DNA from: Rhodocyclaceae bacterium
GTDB taxonomy: Bacteria > Pseudomonadota > Gammaproteobacteria > Burkholderiales > Rhodocyclaceae
Assembly: GCA_008080565.1 (NCBI GenBank)
Contig: VIKE01000034.1
Span: 1-63,667 of the forward strand
DNA: 63,667 nucleotides
Direction of reading: 5' to 3'
Position numbers and translations under genes: made by a program. Of the stretch, positions 1 to 7,841 are shown in pieces; position 1 is the stretch's first letter; each line of letters starts with the position of its first letter. Below the pieces are notes generated by a model. That model saw only the letters and a list, made by a program, of their open reading frames with translations. It had not been told where the DNA came from and did no database searches.

Positions 1-18
1 ATGGGTGTCAAGAAGTAA
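1..18 (+). CDS. Possible 3' end of an upstream gene (partial)
   Basis: The window opens with an in-frame stretch reading ...MGVKK and a TAA stop, followed 21 bases later by a rho-independent terminator. This fits the tail of a gene that begins outside the window. Too little is visible to name a product, and the reading frame is a guess based on the stop codon and the terminator. Confidence 0.3.
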   Translation: MGVKK

Positions 19-39
19 TCGCCCTACTGTTACGCCAGA

Positions 40-70
40 CGCCCCTCTTCGGGGCGGCGTTTTGCTTTTT
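40..70 (+). terminator. Rho-independent terminator
   Basis: Perfect 6-bp stem CGCCCC/GGGGCG around the loop TCTTC at 40-56, followed by a T-rich run (GCGTTTTGCTTTTT). It closes the gene ending at base 18 and separates it from hrpA. Confidence 0.75.
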
Positions 71-90
71 GGGGCGTGCTCCGGGGATTT

Positions 91-125
91 CAAATTTGGG
101 CAAAATTTCCGGTTGACCGTGGCAA
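91..125 (+). repeat. Dispersed GTTGACC element, copy 1 (intergenic)
   Basis: AT-rich arm with TTTGGGCAAAA followed by the core TTTCCGGTTGACCGTGG. It lies in the leader of hrpA. Thirty bases (101-130) are identical to a copy inside the MshI-like gene (20453-20482, opposite strand). Confidence 0.85.
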
Positions 126-203
126 ACCAGATTGCCTGACGTTGATGCGGGAAGCGGCATCCGGCAATTTTCGTCCAGTCGGTGAGGCGTCGCATTGGCG
201 CGG

Positions 204-209
204 TAAAAT
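204..209 (+). promoter_or_regulatory. Possible -10 box for hrpA
   Basis: TAAAAT in the context GGTAAAATC lies 28 bases before the hrpA start. No good -35 hexamer is visible at 17 bp, so support is weak. The same GGTAAAATC string precedes hisG. Confidence 0.25.
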
Positions 210-236
210 CAGTGCCCCGCTTTGCTGTTCCGATGA

Positions 237-3200
237 ATGAAACAAGAGAAACCCGCCCGCCCTGCCGAACCCGCCGAAAACCTTTGCTTGAGCAGCGATC
301 AGAAGCGCCTGCGCGGCATGCAGCGGGAATTGCTGCGGTCAACCGGAAATAAACGCGAAAAACTGCAAGCCGATCTGGCCGCACTGCTTGAGCGCTCGCG
401 CGCGGCGGTGGCCGAGCGCCGGGCCCGCCTGCCGAAGCCGGAGTTCCAGAGCGACTTGCCGGTCAATGAGCGGCGGGCCGACATTGCCGAGTTAATTCTG
501 AAGAATCAGGTGGTCATCGTCTGCGGCGAAACCGGCTCGGGCAAGACGACGCAGTTGCCGAAAATCTGCCTTGATCTCGGCATTGGTGCGCGCGGGCTGA
601 TCGGCCATACCCAGCCACGCCGACTGGCGGCCCGTTCGGTGGCGACGCGGCTGGCGCAGGAACTGAAGACGCAGGTCGGTGCCGGTGTCGGCGTCAAGAT
701 CCGCTTCCAGGATCGGTCGAGTCCGGAGAGCTGGGTCAAGCTCATGACCGACGGCATCCTGCTCGCCGAGTCGCAGTCGGACCCGTATTTGAACGCCTAC
801 GAGGCGATCATCATCGATGAGGCGCACGAGCGCAGCCTCAACATCGATTTCCTGCTCGGCTACCTCAAGCAGTTGCTGGCCAAGCGGCCCGATCTCAAGG
901 TCATCATCACCTCGGCGACCATCGATGCCGACCGGTTTTCGACGCATTTCACGGTCAACGGGAAAAAAGCGCCGATTATTGAAGTCTCCGGCCGGCTCTA
1001 CCCGGTCGAGGTGCGTTACCGACCGGTCGAGGATCTGGAAAAGAAGGACGACGAGCGCGATCTCTACGACGCCATCGTCGATGCCGCCGACGAAGTGGCG
1101 CGGCTGGGCAGCGGCGACATCCTCGTCTTCCTGCCCGGCGAACGGGAAATCCGTGAGGCGGCCGAGGCTCTGCGCAAGCACGCGCTGGCCCGGCCGGGGT
1201 TGTCGTCGGCCCACGCCCCGGAAATCCTGCCGCTATTTTCCCGCCTGTCGGCTGGCGATCAGGACCGCATCTTCAAGCCCTCGGGCGGCCAGCGGCGCAT
1301 CGTGCTGGCCACCAACGTGGCCGAAACCTCGCTAACCGTGCCGGGCATCCGCTACGTCATCGATACCGGGCTGGCACGCGTCAAACGCTATTCCTACCGC
1401 AACAAGGTCGAGCAGTTGCAGATCGAAAAGGTCTCGCAGGCCGCGGCGCGCCAGCGGGCCGGACGTTGCGGCCGGGTGGCGGCGGGTGTTTGCATCCGCT
1501 TGTACGACGAACTCGATTTCAATGCGCGGCCACCCTTCACCGATCCGGAAATCCTCCGTTCCAGCCTGGCCGGCGTCATTCTGCGCATGAAGTCGCTGCG
1601 CCTGACCGATGTCGAGAGCTTCCCATTCATCGAGCCGCCGCCGGCTAAAGCCATCGCCGACGGCTACGCGCTGCTGCAGGAACTCGGTGCGCTCGACGAC
1701 GACAATGTGCTGACACCGATTGGCGCATCGCTGGCCAAGCTGCCGCTCGACCCGCGCATCGGCCGCATGCTGGTTGCCGCGCGCGATCTCGGTTGCCTGA
1801 AGGAAGTCATGGTCATCGCCGCCGGCCTGTCGGCGCAGGACCCGCGCGAACGGCCGCAGGACCGCCAGCAGGCCGCCGACGAAAAACACAAGCTGTTCGC
1901 CGACGAGAAGTCAGAATTCCTTGGTTGGTGGAAGCTCTGGAACTGGTTCCAGAACGCCGTCGAACACAAGAAATCGAACAAGCAGTTGATCGACAACTGC
2001 CACGCCCATTTCCTCTCCTACCTGCGCATGCGCGAGTGGCGCGAGGTGCACGGCCAGTTGCACGCCATGGTGACGGAACTGGGCTGGAAGGAAAGCGAAC
2101 TGCCCGGCACCTACGACGCCATCCACCAGGCGTTGCTCGCCGGCCTGTTGGGCAACCTCGGCTGCAAGGCCGACGAATCCGGTTTCTACCTCGGTGCCCG
2201 TGGCATCCGTTACCTGATCCACCCGTCGTCGCCGCTGCAAAAAAAGGCCGGCAAGTGGATCATGGCCGCCGAGATCACCGAGACAACCCGCCTCTTCGGC
2301 CGCTGCGTCGCCCGCATCGAACCGGACTGGCTGGAGAAAGTGGGCGCTCACCTGATCAAGCGCCAGTACTTCGATGCCCACTGGGAAAAGAAGTCGATGC
2401 AGGTTTCGGGCTGGGAGCGCACGACGCTCTACGGCGTGGTCATCAACCCGAAACGGCGCATCCATTACGGCCCCATGGCGCCGGCCGAATCGCGTGAAAT
2501 CTTCATCCGCCAGGGGCTGGTCAGCGAGGAAATCGACGAGGCGTTCGCCAAACGCTGGCCGTTCTTCCAGCACAACCAGAAGCTGATTCGCGAGATCGAG
2601 CACCTCGAACACAAGCAGCGCCGGCAGGATGTGCTGGTCGATGACGAACTGATTTTCGCTTTCTACGACTCAATCATCCCCGAGGGCATCCACAACGGCG
2701 CGACCTTCGACCACTGGCGCAAGGAAGCCGAGCGCGAGACGCCGAAGCTGCTCTACCTGGCGAAAGACGACCTCATGCGTCATTCGGCGGCCGGCGTGAC
2801 GACCGAGGCTTTCCCGCATCACCTCAAGGTCGGCGGCGTCGATTACACGCTGAGCTACCACTTTGAACCGGGTTCGCCGCGCGATGGCGTGACGCTGACC
2901 CTGCCGCTGGCCCAGCTCAACCAGATTCCCGTGCTGCGCATGGAATGGCTGGTACCCGGGCTGCTCAAGGAAAAGCTCGTCCAGCTCATCAAGACGCTAC
3001 CGCAGAAGATCCGGGCGAAAGTCGTGCCGGTGCCCGAATTTGTCGAAGAATTCCTGTCGACCGTGGCAGGCAACGAAAAGAAGATGAATCAAGGCCTGAT
3101 CACGCCGCTCATCGACTACATCCTCGAAGCGCGCGGCCTGAATGCGCGTGGCTGGGCCGTGACGCCCGACTCCTTCCGGCCCGATGCGCTGCCCGCCCAC

Positions 3201-4193
3201 TTCTCGATGAACTACAAGCTCATCGACGAGCACGGCCGCCAGCTCGACATGAACCGCAGCCTGGTCGCCCTGCGCGCCGAATGGGGCAAGCAGGCCAAGG
3301 ACGAGTTCGCCGAACTGCACGAAACGCCGTCCGAATTCACCAATCTGACCGACTGGACTTTCGGCGAGCTGCCCGAGCTGATGGAAGTCCCCGTCGCCGG
3401 CCAGACCGTGCTTGGCTACCCGGGCCTGACCGACGACGGCGAAAGCGTCAGCCTCAAGGTTTTCGACTCCGCCGAGGAAGCCGCCGCCGCCCATCGCGCC
3501 GGCCTGCTCCGCCTGTTCATGCTGCAGTTCCGCGATCAGGTGAAGTATTTCGACAAGAACATCCCCGGCCTGAGTCAGATGGCTATGCAGTACATGGCGC
3601 TGGGCAGTGCCGACGATCTCAAGAACCAGATTGTCGCCCTGACCTTCGAGCGCGCCTGTCTGACCGAACCGCTGCCGACGACGCCGGATGCCTTCAAGCG
3701 CCGTTGCGGCGACAGCAAGGCGCGGCTCGGGCTGATCATGCAGGAGGTCTGCCGGCTGGTCGGCACCGTGCTGAGCGAATGGCAGGCTGTGGTCAAGAAA
3801 CTGCCGGCCTTCAAGGCGCACGCCGCGGCGGTGGCCGACATCGAGGCGCAACTGAAGCGGCTGATGGGCAAGAATTTCCTGATCGACACGCCCTTCGAGC
3901 GCCTGCAGCACTATCCGCGCTATTTCAAGGCCGTCGTTGTTCGCCTCGACAAACTCAAGGCCAACCCGGGGCGCGACGCGCAACTGATGGTCGAATACAC
4001 GCCGCTATGGACCAACTACGAACGGCGCGCCATCCAGTTGGCCAAGCTCGGTACGCTCGATCCGCAGGTCGAACAGTTCCGCTGGTTGCTCGAAGAGTTG
4101 CGCGTCGGCCTCTACGCGCAGGAGTTGCGGACGCCGGTGCCGGTTTCCTCTAAACGCCTGCAGAAACAATGGGAAGGAATCAAGAATGGGTGA
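237..4193 (+). CDS. hrpA: ATP-dependent RNA helicase HrpA (DEAH box)
   Basis: A 1318-residue DEAH-box RNA helicase, close to the roughly 1300 residues of E. coli HrpA. Walker A GETGSGKTT lies near residue 97, DEAH near 195, the SAT motif near 227 and motif VI QRAGRCGR near 405. After the two RecA-like lobes come the helicase-associated domain, an OB fold and the long C-terminal region typical of HrpA. In E. coli HrpA is linked to mRNA processing and ribosome rescue; here the role is inferred from family. The start ATG has no clear Shine-Dalgarno. The 3' end overlaps the next gene by 8 bases. Two degenerate copies of the dispersed GTTGACC element lie inside it, one giving the peptide FTVNGKKAPIIE. 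Confidence 0.96.
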   Translation: MKQEKPARPAEPAENLCLSSDQKRLRGMQRELLRSTGNKREKLQADLAALLERSRAAVAERRARLPKPEFQSDLPVNERRADIAELILKNQVVIVCGETGSGKTTQLPKICLDLGIGARGLIGHTQPRRLAARSVATRLAQELKTQVGAGVGVKIRFQDRSSPESWVKLMTDGILLAESQSDPYLNAYEAIIIDEAHERSLNIDFLLGYLKQLLAKRPDLKVIITSATIDADRFSTHFTVNGKKAPIIEVSGRLYPVEVRYRPVEDLEKKDDERDLYDAIVDAADEVARLGSGDILVFLPGEREIREAAEALRKHALARPGLSSAHAPEILPLFSRLSAGDQDRIFKPSGGQRRIVLATNVAETSLTVPGIRYVIDTGLARVKRYSYRNKVEQLQIEKVSQAAARQRAGRCGRVAAGVCIRLYDELDFNARPPFTDPEILRSSLAGVILRMKSLRLTDVESFPFIEPPPAKAIADGYALLQELGALDDDNVLTPIGASLAKLPLDPRIGRMLVAARDLGCLKEVMVIAAGLSAQDPRERPQDRQQAADEKHKLFADEKSEFLGWWKLWNWFQNAVEHKKSNKQLIDNCHAHFLSYLRMREWREVHGQLHAMVTELGWKESELPGTYDAIHQALLAGLLGNLGCKADESGFYLGARGIRYLIHPSSPLQKKAGKWIMAAEITETTRLFGRCVARIEPDWLEKVGAHLIKRQYFDAHWEKKSMQVSGWERTTLYGVVINPKRRIHYGPMAPAESREIFIRQGLVSEEIDEAFAKRWPFFQHNQKLIREIEHLEHKQRRQDVLVDDELIFAFYDSIIPEGIHNGATFDHWRKEAERETPKLLYLAKDDLMRHSAAGVTTEAFPHHLKVGGVDYTLSYHFEPGSPRDGVTLTLPLAQLNQIPVLRMEWLVPGLLKEKLVQLIKTLPQKIRAKVVPVPEFVEEFLSTVAGNEKKMNQGLITPLIDYILEARGLNARGWAVTPDSFRPDALPAHFSMNYKLIDEHGRQLDMNRSLVALRAEWGKQAKDEFAELHETPSEFTNLTDWTFGELPELMEVPVAGQTVLGYPGLTDDGESVSLKVFDSAEEAAAAHRAGLLRLFMLQFRDQVKYFDKNIPGLSQMAMQYMALGSADDLKNQIVALTFERACLTEPLPTTPDAFKRRCGDSKARLGLIMQEVCRLVGTVLSEWQAVVKKLPAFKAHAAAVADIEAQLKRLMGKNFLIDTPFERLQHYPRYFKAVVVRLDKLKANPGRDAQLMVEYTPLWTNYERRAIQLAKLGTLDPQVEQFRWLLEELRVGLYAQELRTPVPVSSKRLQKQWEGIKNG
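336..350 (-). repeat. Degenerate GTTGACC element core inside hrpA
   Basis: GCGGTCAACCGGAAAT matches the reverse complement of the element core at 15 of 16 bases, but the TTGGCCAA arm is missing. It codes for part of LLRSTGNKRE. Confidence 0.4.
948..984 (-). repeat. Degenerate GTTGACC element inside hrpA
   Basis: Reverse-orientation core CACGGTCAACGGGAAAA followed by GCGCCGATTATTGAAG, which keeps the spacing and AT character of the arm. It encodes TVNGKKAPIIE, just after the SAT motif region, where from memory E. coli HrpA has a shorter segment. Confidence 0.5.
3054..3076 (+). repeat. Very degenerate GTTGACC element core inside hrpA
   Basis: TTCCTGTCGACCGTGGCAGG resembles the core TTTCCGGTTGACCGTGGCAA at most positions, but the arm is not evident. 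It may be chance. Confidence 0.2.
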
Positions 4194-4920
4194 TGTCATG
4201 CTCGCGCTGGCGCGAACCTTCGCCAATCTCAAAAGCGGCAAGGTCTGGCTTTATGTGCTGACCCCGGCGCTGTTCTCGTTGTTGCTGACCATCGCCCTGG
4301 CCGTCTGGGGCCTGGGCTGGATGGTGCAGCAGATGATGGACTACCCGCCGATGACCCTGCTCGTCGGCTGGGGGCTGGTCTGGGTGGCCCACCTGCTTGC
4401 CTATCTCGGCGGCTGGATGGCGATCTTTGCCGTCGCCTACCTGACGGCCTCGCTGCTGGCGGCCATCGTCATCATGCCGCTGATGCTCAAGCACCTTTCT
4501 GAAACCGAATACCGCGATGTGGCGGCGATGGGCAAGGATAGTTTTGTCGCTGCTGCGGTCAACAGCGTTCTGGCCTCGATTTTGTTCATTGCCGCCTGGC
4601 TGGTCACCATTCCGCTCTGGCTGATTCCCGGTTTCTCGCTGCTCGTTCCGTTGTTGCTCATGGGCTGGCTGAACCGCCGGACGTTTGCCTACGATGCGCT
4701 GTCCATGCACGCCACGGCTGGCGAGTGGCAGGAAGTCAGCAGCGGCCAGAAGACGCCGCTGTTCATGCTCGGCCTGACCATGGCCCTGCTTGCCCACATC
4801 CCGTTCGTCGGCCTGCTGGTGCCGGCGCTGGCCGCGCTATCATTCGTTCATTACGGGCTGGAGGCGCTGCGTCGGTCCCGTCACGGCGCCGTCGTGAGCA
4901 TCGAGGGAGAAAGACTATGA
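4186..4920 (+). CDS. EI24-domain (CysZ-like) integral membrane protein
   Basis: A 244-residue polytopic inner-membrane protein with about five to six hydrophobic segments, including a long pair around residues 45-105 and a C-terminal helix near 185-225. Pattern and length match the EI24 family, which includes the sulfate permease CysZ; many betaproteobacterial members have no assigned substrate. It overlaps the 3' end of hrpA by 8 bases and its TGA overlaps the ATG of the next gene (ATGA), so the three genes are probably co-transcribed. Sulfate transport cannot be claimed from this sequence. Confidence 0.85.
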   Translation: MGDVMLALARTFANLKSGKVWLYVLTPALFSLLLTIALAVWGLGWMVQQMMDYPPMTLLVGWGLVWVAHLLAYLGGWMAIFAVAYLTASLLAAIVIMPLMLKHLSETEYRDVAAMGKDSFVAAAVNSVLASILFIAAWLVTIPLWLIPGFSLLVPLLLMGWLNRRTFAYDALSMHATAGEWQEVSSGQKTPLFMLGLTMALLAHIPFVGLLVPALAALSFVHYGLEALRRSRHGAVVSIEGERL

Positions 4921-5681
4921 GCCGCACCTTTGGCGCCGTCATCATTGGCGACGAAATCCTGTCGGGAAAACGGCAGGACAAGCATTTCACCAAGATTGCC
5001 GAACTGCTCGGCGCCCGTGGCCTGCGCCTGAGCTGGGTCGAATACCTCGGTGACGACCGCGAACGCCTCGCCGCCACCTTCAAGCGCACGATGGCCGCCG
5101 GCGATGTGGTGTTTTCCTGCGGCGGCATCGGCAACACGCCGGACGACCACACGCGGCAGGCGGTGGCAGCGGCGCTTGGCGTCGAACTGGCGCTGCACCC
5201 GGAAGGTTTCGAGGAACTGAAAATCCGTTTCGCCGGCGAAGAAATCACCGACCAGCGCAAGCAGCTGGTCACCTTCCCGGCCGGCGTGCAGATCATCCCC
5301 AACCCGTTCAACCGCATTCCCGGCTTCATGGCCAACGATCACTATTTCGTGCCCGGCTTTCCGCAGATGGCTCACCCGATGATCGAATGGGCACTCGATA
5401 CGTTTTATCGTGATCAATTCAAGGCCGTCGATGGCATGGTCGAAAAGGCCTTCCTGCTGACCGGCCCGACGGCCTATGAAAGCGCGCTGCTCGACCTCAT
5501 GGAGCGCATCGTCAAGGATTACCCGACGCTGCGCCTGTTCTCGCTGCCCTCGCTGGTCGGCAAGGAGCGCAAGCATCTGGAGTTGGGCGTCGAAGGTTCG
5601 CCGGAACTGGTCGACCAGGCGATGGAAGAGATTCGCGCCGAAGTCGAAAGTCGGGGAATTACGTGGATTTGGCGGCCCTGA
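4917..5681 (+). CDS. MoCF/CinA-type molybdopterin-binding domain protein
   Basis: A 254-residue protein. The start is the ATG at 4917, overlapping the previous stop (ATGA) and preceded by GGGAGAAAG; an upstream extension in the same frame lacks family similarity. The N-terminal half has the MoCF fold signatures GAVIIGDEILSGKRQ (residues 6-20) and CGGIGNTPDDHT. It resembles the N-terminal domain of CinA without the C-terminal nicotinamide-nucleotide amidase, so a nucleotide or molybdopterin-type ligand is inferred. The real substrate is unknown. Confidence 0.88.
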   Translation: MSRTFGAVIIGDEILSGKRQDKHFTKIAELLGARGLRLSWVEYLGDDRERLAATFKRTMAAGDVVFSCGGIGNTPDDHTRQAVAAALGVELALHPEGFEELKIRFAGEEITDQRKQLVTFPAGVQIIPNPFNRIPGFMANDHYFVPGFPQMAHPMIEWALDTFYRDQFKAVDGMVEKAFLLTGPTAYESALLDLMERIVKDYPTLRLFSLPSLVGKERKHLELGVEGSPELVDQAMEEIRAEVESRGITWIWRP

Positions 5682-5698
5682 TCCGTTTTTTTGGACTT

Positions 5699-5733
5699 CC
5701 GCGGTCAACTGGAAAAAACGGCCAAAATTGAAA
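5699..5733 (-). repeat. Dispersed GTTGACC element, copy 2 (intergenic)
   Basis: Reverse orientation: CCGCGGTCAACTGGAAAA, then CGGCCAAAATTGAAA. It sits between the stop at 5681 and the terminator at 5753. Confidence 0.8.
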
Positions 5734-5752
5734 TATTAGAACCGGAAGACGT

Positions 5753-5783
5753 AAAAAAGCCCGCGAAATTCGCGGGCTTTTTT
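5753..5783. terminator. Bidirectional rho-independent terminator
   Basis: Stem AAAAAAGCCCGCG/CGCGGGCTTTTTT around the loop AAATT, with A and T tracts on both sides. It can end transcription from the MoCF gene (plus strand) and from the phasins (minus strand). Confidence 0.9.
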
Positions 5784-5803
5784 GTCAGCGCAGGGCGCTG
5801 GAA

Positions 5804-6370
5804 TTACTTGGCTGCAGACTTGCGAGCAGCAGCAGTGGCGCTGGTCTTGGCCGGAGCGGCAGCCTTGCCGGCGGCAGCCATGTTGGCTTCGGCGATGTCG
5901 GACAGTTGCTTGGCCATACCGGTCATGTTGTCGAAAGCCTTGGTCGAGGCATTCAGCATCGACTGCATGGTGGCGGCGAAAACGTCACCACCGACCGGTG
6001 CGGAGGTCTTGGCCTTTTCAACTGCGCTGTTGATGTTCTTGGTGAAGCTGCCGTACTGGGCTTCCATGACCGAAGTCAGTTCCTTCTGCATTTCGGCGAC
6101 CAGCTCGTAGACGCTGCGCGAGTAATCCATCCACTTGGCGGCGTTCGGCTGGGCCAGTTCGGTGTTCAGCTTGGCAACAGCGTTGGCATCCTTGGCGTTC
6201 AGCAGTTGCTGGGTACCAGTGATGGTGTTGTTGAAGAACTCGCGGGAAGCGGCCATGTTCAGGGCGGTCAGTCGCTCGACACCATCAAAGGCGGTGCGCA
6301 GCAGGGTCGTCATGACTTCGGCGTTGGCTTTTTGGGCGGCGGTCAGTTGATCGAAATTCGGGTTGCTCAT
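5804..6370 (-). CDS. Phasin family protein (PHA granule-associated)
   Basis: A 188-residue mostly helical protein of the phasin_2 type, with an Ala/Lys-rich tail (KAAAPAKTSATAAARKSAAK). Core motifs include LNMAASREFF, YSRSVYELVAEMQKEL and MTGMAKQLSDIAEANM. Phasins coat polyhydroxyalkanoate granules in the cytoplasm. I take the second ATG (6370) because GGAG lies 6 bases before it; the ATG at 6376 would touch the Shine-Dalgarno. It lies 71 bases downstream of the second phasin, with a terminator hairpin in that gap, so it may be expressed by partial readthrough. Confidence 0.92.
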   Translation of the reverse strand: MSNPNFDQLTAAQKANAEVMTTLLRTAFDGVERLTALNMAASREFFNNTITGTQQLLNAKDANAVAKLNTELAQPNAAKWMDYSRSVYELVAEMQKELTSVMEAQYGSFTKNINSAVEKAKTSAPVGGDVFAATMQSMLNASTKAFDNMTGMAKQLSDIAEANMAAAGKAAAPAKTSATAAARKSAAK

Positions 6371-6412
6371 TGTCATCTCCAGTTTGATTGTGTGCTGCGG
6401 ACGAAACGAAAA

Positions 6413-6430
6413 CCCCCGCCGAAGCGGGGG
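6413..6430 (-). terminator. Intercistronic terminator between the two phasins
   Basis: Stem CCCCCGC/GCGGGGG with a 4-base loop. On the minus strand it is followed by TTTTCGTTTCG. Only about 42 bases separate it from the downstream phasin start, leaving little room for a separate promoter, so it may tune the ratio of the two phasins. Confidence 0.7.
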
Positions 6431-6441
6431 TAACAGGCAGA

Positions 6442-7006
6442 TTACTTCTTGGCCTTGGAAGAAGCGGCGCCAACAGCCTTGACAGTAGCGTTGGTGGCGG
6501 CAGCAACATTGGCTTCGGTGATTTCGGCAACCTGCTTGGCAGCCTTGTTCATGTTGTCGAAAGCGGAGGTGGCGGCAGCGATGGCCGACTTGACGGCAGC
6601 AACGGCAACGTCAGAACCGGCCGGGGCCGACTTGGCAGCCTTGTCGAGCAGGCCGGCAACGGTCTTCTGGAAGTCGCCGAACTGGCCTTCGACCATCTTG
6701 GAAAGTTCTTCCTGGGTCTGGGCAGAGATTTCATATACGGAGCGCGAGTAGGCAACAGCCTTCTCGACATTCGGCTGGGCCAGCGAAGCCTGGATGGACA
6801 GGGCTTCCTGAACGTCCTTGGCACCCATCAGGGCCTTGGCGCCGGAAACGGAATCTTCAACCAGCGAACGGGCGGTGTTCAGGTTCAGGGCAGCGATGCG
6901 CTCGGCAGAGGCCAGAGCGGTGTTGGCCAGCGACAGCAGGGAATCAACGGTTGCCTTGTTGGCAGAAGCAAATTGCTCAGGGGTGGTGAAGTTGAAAGAA
7001 AGTCAT
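6442..7006 (-). CDS. Phasin family protein with a frameshifted start
   Basis: A second phasin, paralogous to the downstream one (YSRSVYEISAQTQEELSKM, FDNMNKAAKQVAEITEANV). The family N-terminus, TTPEQFASANKATVDSLL, is encoded on the minus strand near 6934-6988. The only ATG with a proper Shine-Dalgarno (7006; GGAG 7 bases upstream) is in another frame and reaches a stop after 9 codons. The cause is CTTTCTTTC at 6994-7002: removing one 4-base unit gives MTFNFTTPEQF. The first in-frame ATG (6828) would lose about 55 residues. This may be a pseudogene, a slippage-switched gene, a +1 frameshift or a sequence error. Confidence 0.85.
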
Positions 7007-7099
7007 GGGGTATCTCCAGAATTAAAAGGTTATGCAGAACAGTCTTAAACCGTTGCAGCGCGATCCCATGAAGCGATGTTGCACTGCACCATGACCTTT

Positions 7100-7127
7100 A
7101 TTATAGGTATGATTGTTGTATTGTCAA
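7100..7127 (-). promoter_or_regulatory. Strong sigma-70 promoter for the phasin operon
   Basis: On the minus strand, a perfect TTGACA (7122-7127) and a perfect TATAAT (7100-7105) are separated by 16 bp. Transcription would start near 7093, leaving a leader of about 87 bases. TGCACTGCA at 7080-7088, just downstream of the -10 box, may be an operator for a PhaR-type repressor; that is inference. Confidence 0.8.
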
Positions 7128-7158
7128 CATTAATTTTGTGCACCGCACAAAAGCAAAT

Positions 7159-7181
7159 AAGCCCATGAAAATCATGGGCTT
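7159..7181 (-). terminator. Terminator of the lpt-kds operon
   Basis: Stem AAGCCCATG/CATGGGCTT around AAAAT, followed on the minus strand by the T-rich TTATTTGCTTTTG. It lies 64 bases after the lptA stop. A second inverted repeat, GTAAAC/GTTTAC, lies at about 7200-7217. Confidence 0.65.
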
Positions 7182-7244
7182 GGTTGCTGTCTCCAACTCA
7201 GTAAACGCAGGGGTTTACGCTGGTACCTGTCCGCCGATGCACTG

Positions 7245-7841
7245 CTATTGTGCGTTTTGCGACCCGAGGTTGCCGGCGCCCTTGAGTTCCAGGCTTTCCC
7301 CACGGGCCGGCGGTTTGGCGTCGCTGTCCTTGCCCTTCGGCTGGATGACGACGCGAACACGTCCGGGTGGGGCCTTCGGGTCGCGCGTTTCGCCGGCGGT
7401 AACCAGATATTTTTCGCTGACCGCGTCGTACCAGATGTAGTCGCCACGTACCTGGTCCTCGCCACTCTTGACCCAGGCGCGGTGGAACAGCTCGACGACT
7501 TCGCTGTTGGTGTTGTACTCGATGCGCTCGCCCTCTCCCTCGACGTATTCCTCCTTGCCGTCGCGCTTCTGGCGGAAGCGGGCGAGCCCGTTCTTGCCGC
7601 CGAAAGCCGTGCCCTTCTGGAAGCCGTACTGGTCTTCCTTGATCACTACGCGGTCGGCTTTCAGCGTCATCGTGCCCTTGGTGATCAGGACATCACCTTC
7701 GAGAATCTGGATCTTTTTCGCATCGTCGATCGAGACGCGGTTGGCCTCAAGCAGCATCGGCTTGTTGCGGTCAGCCCGTTCGGCAAGGGCCGGCAGGCTG
7801 AGCAGAAGGCAGAGGGTGAGCGTGGCAAGTCGAATGGTCAT
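7245..7841 (-). CDS. lptA: LPS transport periplasmic protein LptA
   Basis: A 198-residue protein with an N-terminal signal peptide ending near ALA (residues 18-20) and the OstA/LptA beta-jellyroll pattern (ILEGDVLITKGTMTLKADRV, then GFQKGTAFGG). LptA forms the periplasmic bridge carrying LPS from LptC to LptD. Its ATG overlaps the lptC stop by 4 bases, and the operon runs kdsD-kdsC-lptC-lptA on the minus strand. The proline/charge-rich C-terminus is longer than in E. coli. The partner lptB is not in this window on this side. Confidence 0.93.
   Translation of the reverse strand: MTIRLATLTLCLLLSLPALAERADRNKPMLLEANRVSIDDAKKIQILEGDVLITKGTMTLKADRVVIKEDQYGFQKGTAFGGKNGLARFRQKRDGKEEYVEGEGERIEYNTNSEVVELFHRAWVKSGEDQVRGDYIWYDAVSEKYLVTAGETRDPKAPPGRVRVVIQPKGKDSDAKPPARGESLELKGAGNLGSQNAQ

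Noticed and set aside
2945..4153. Long open frame of about 400 codons within hrpA in another frame
   Set aside because: It lies wholly in hrpA, is Arg/Ala/Pro-rich as expected from GC-rich codon bias, and has no recognisable motif or Shine-Dalgarno.
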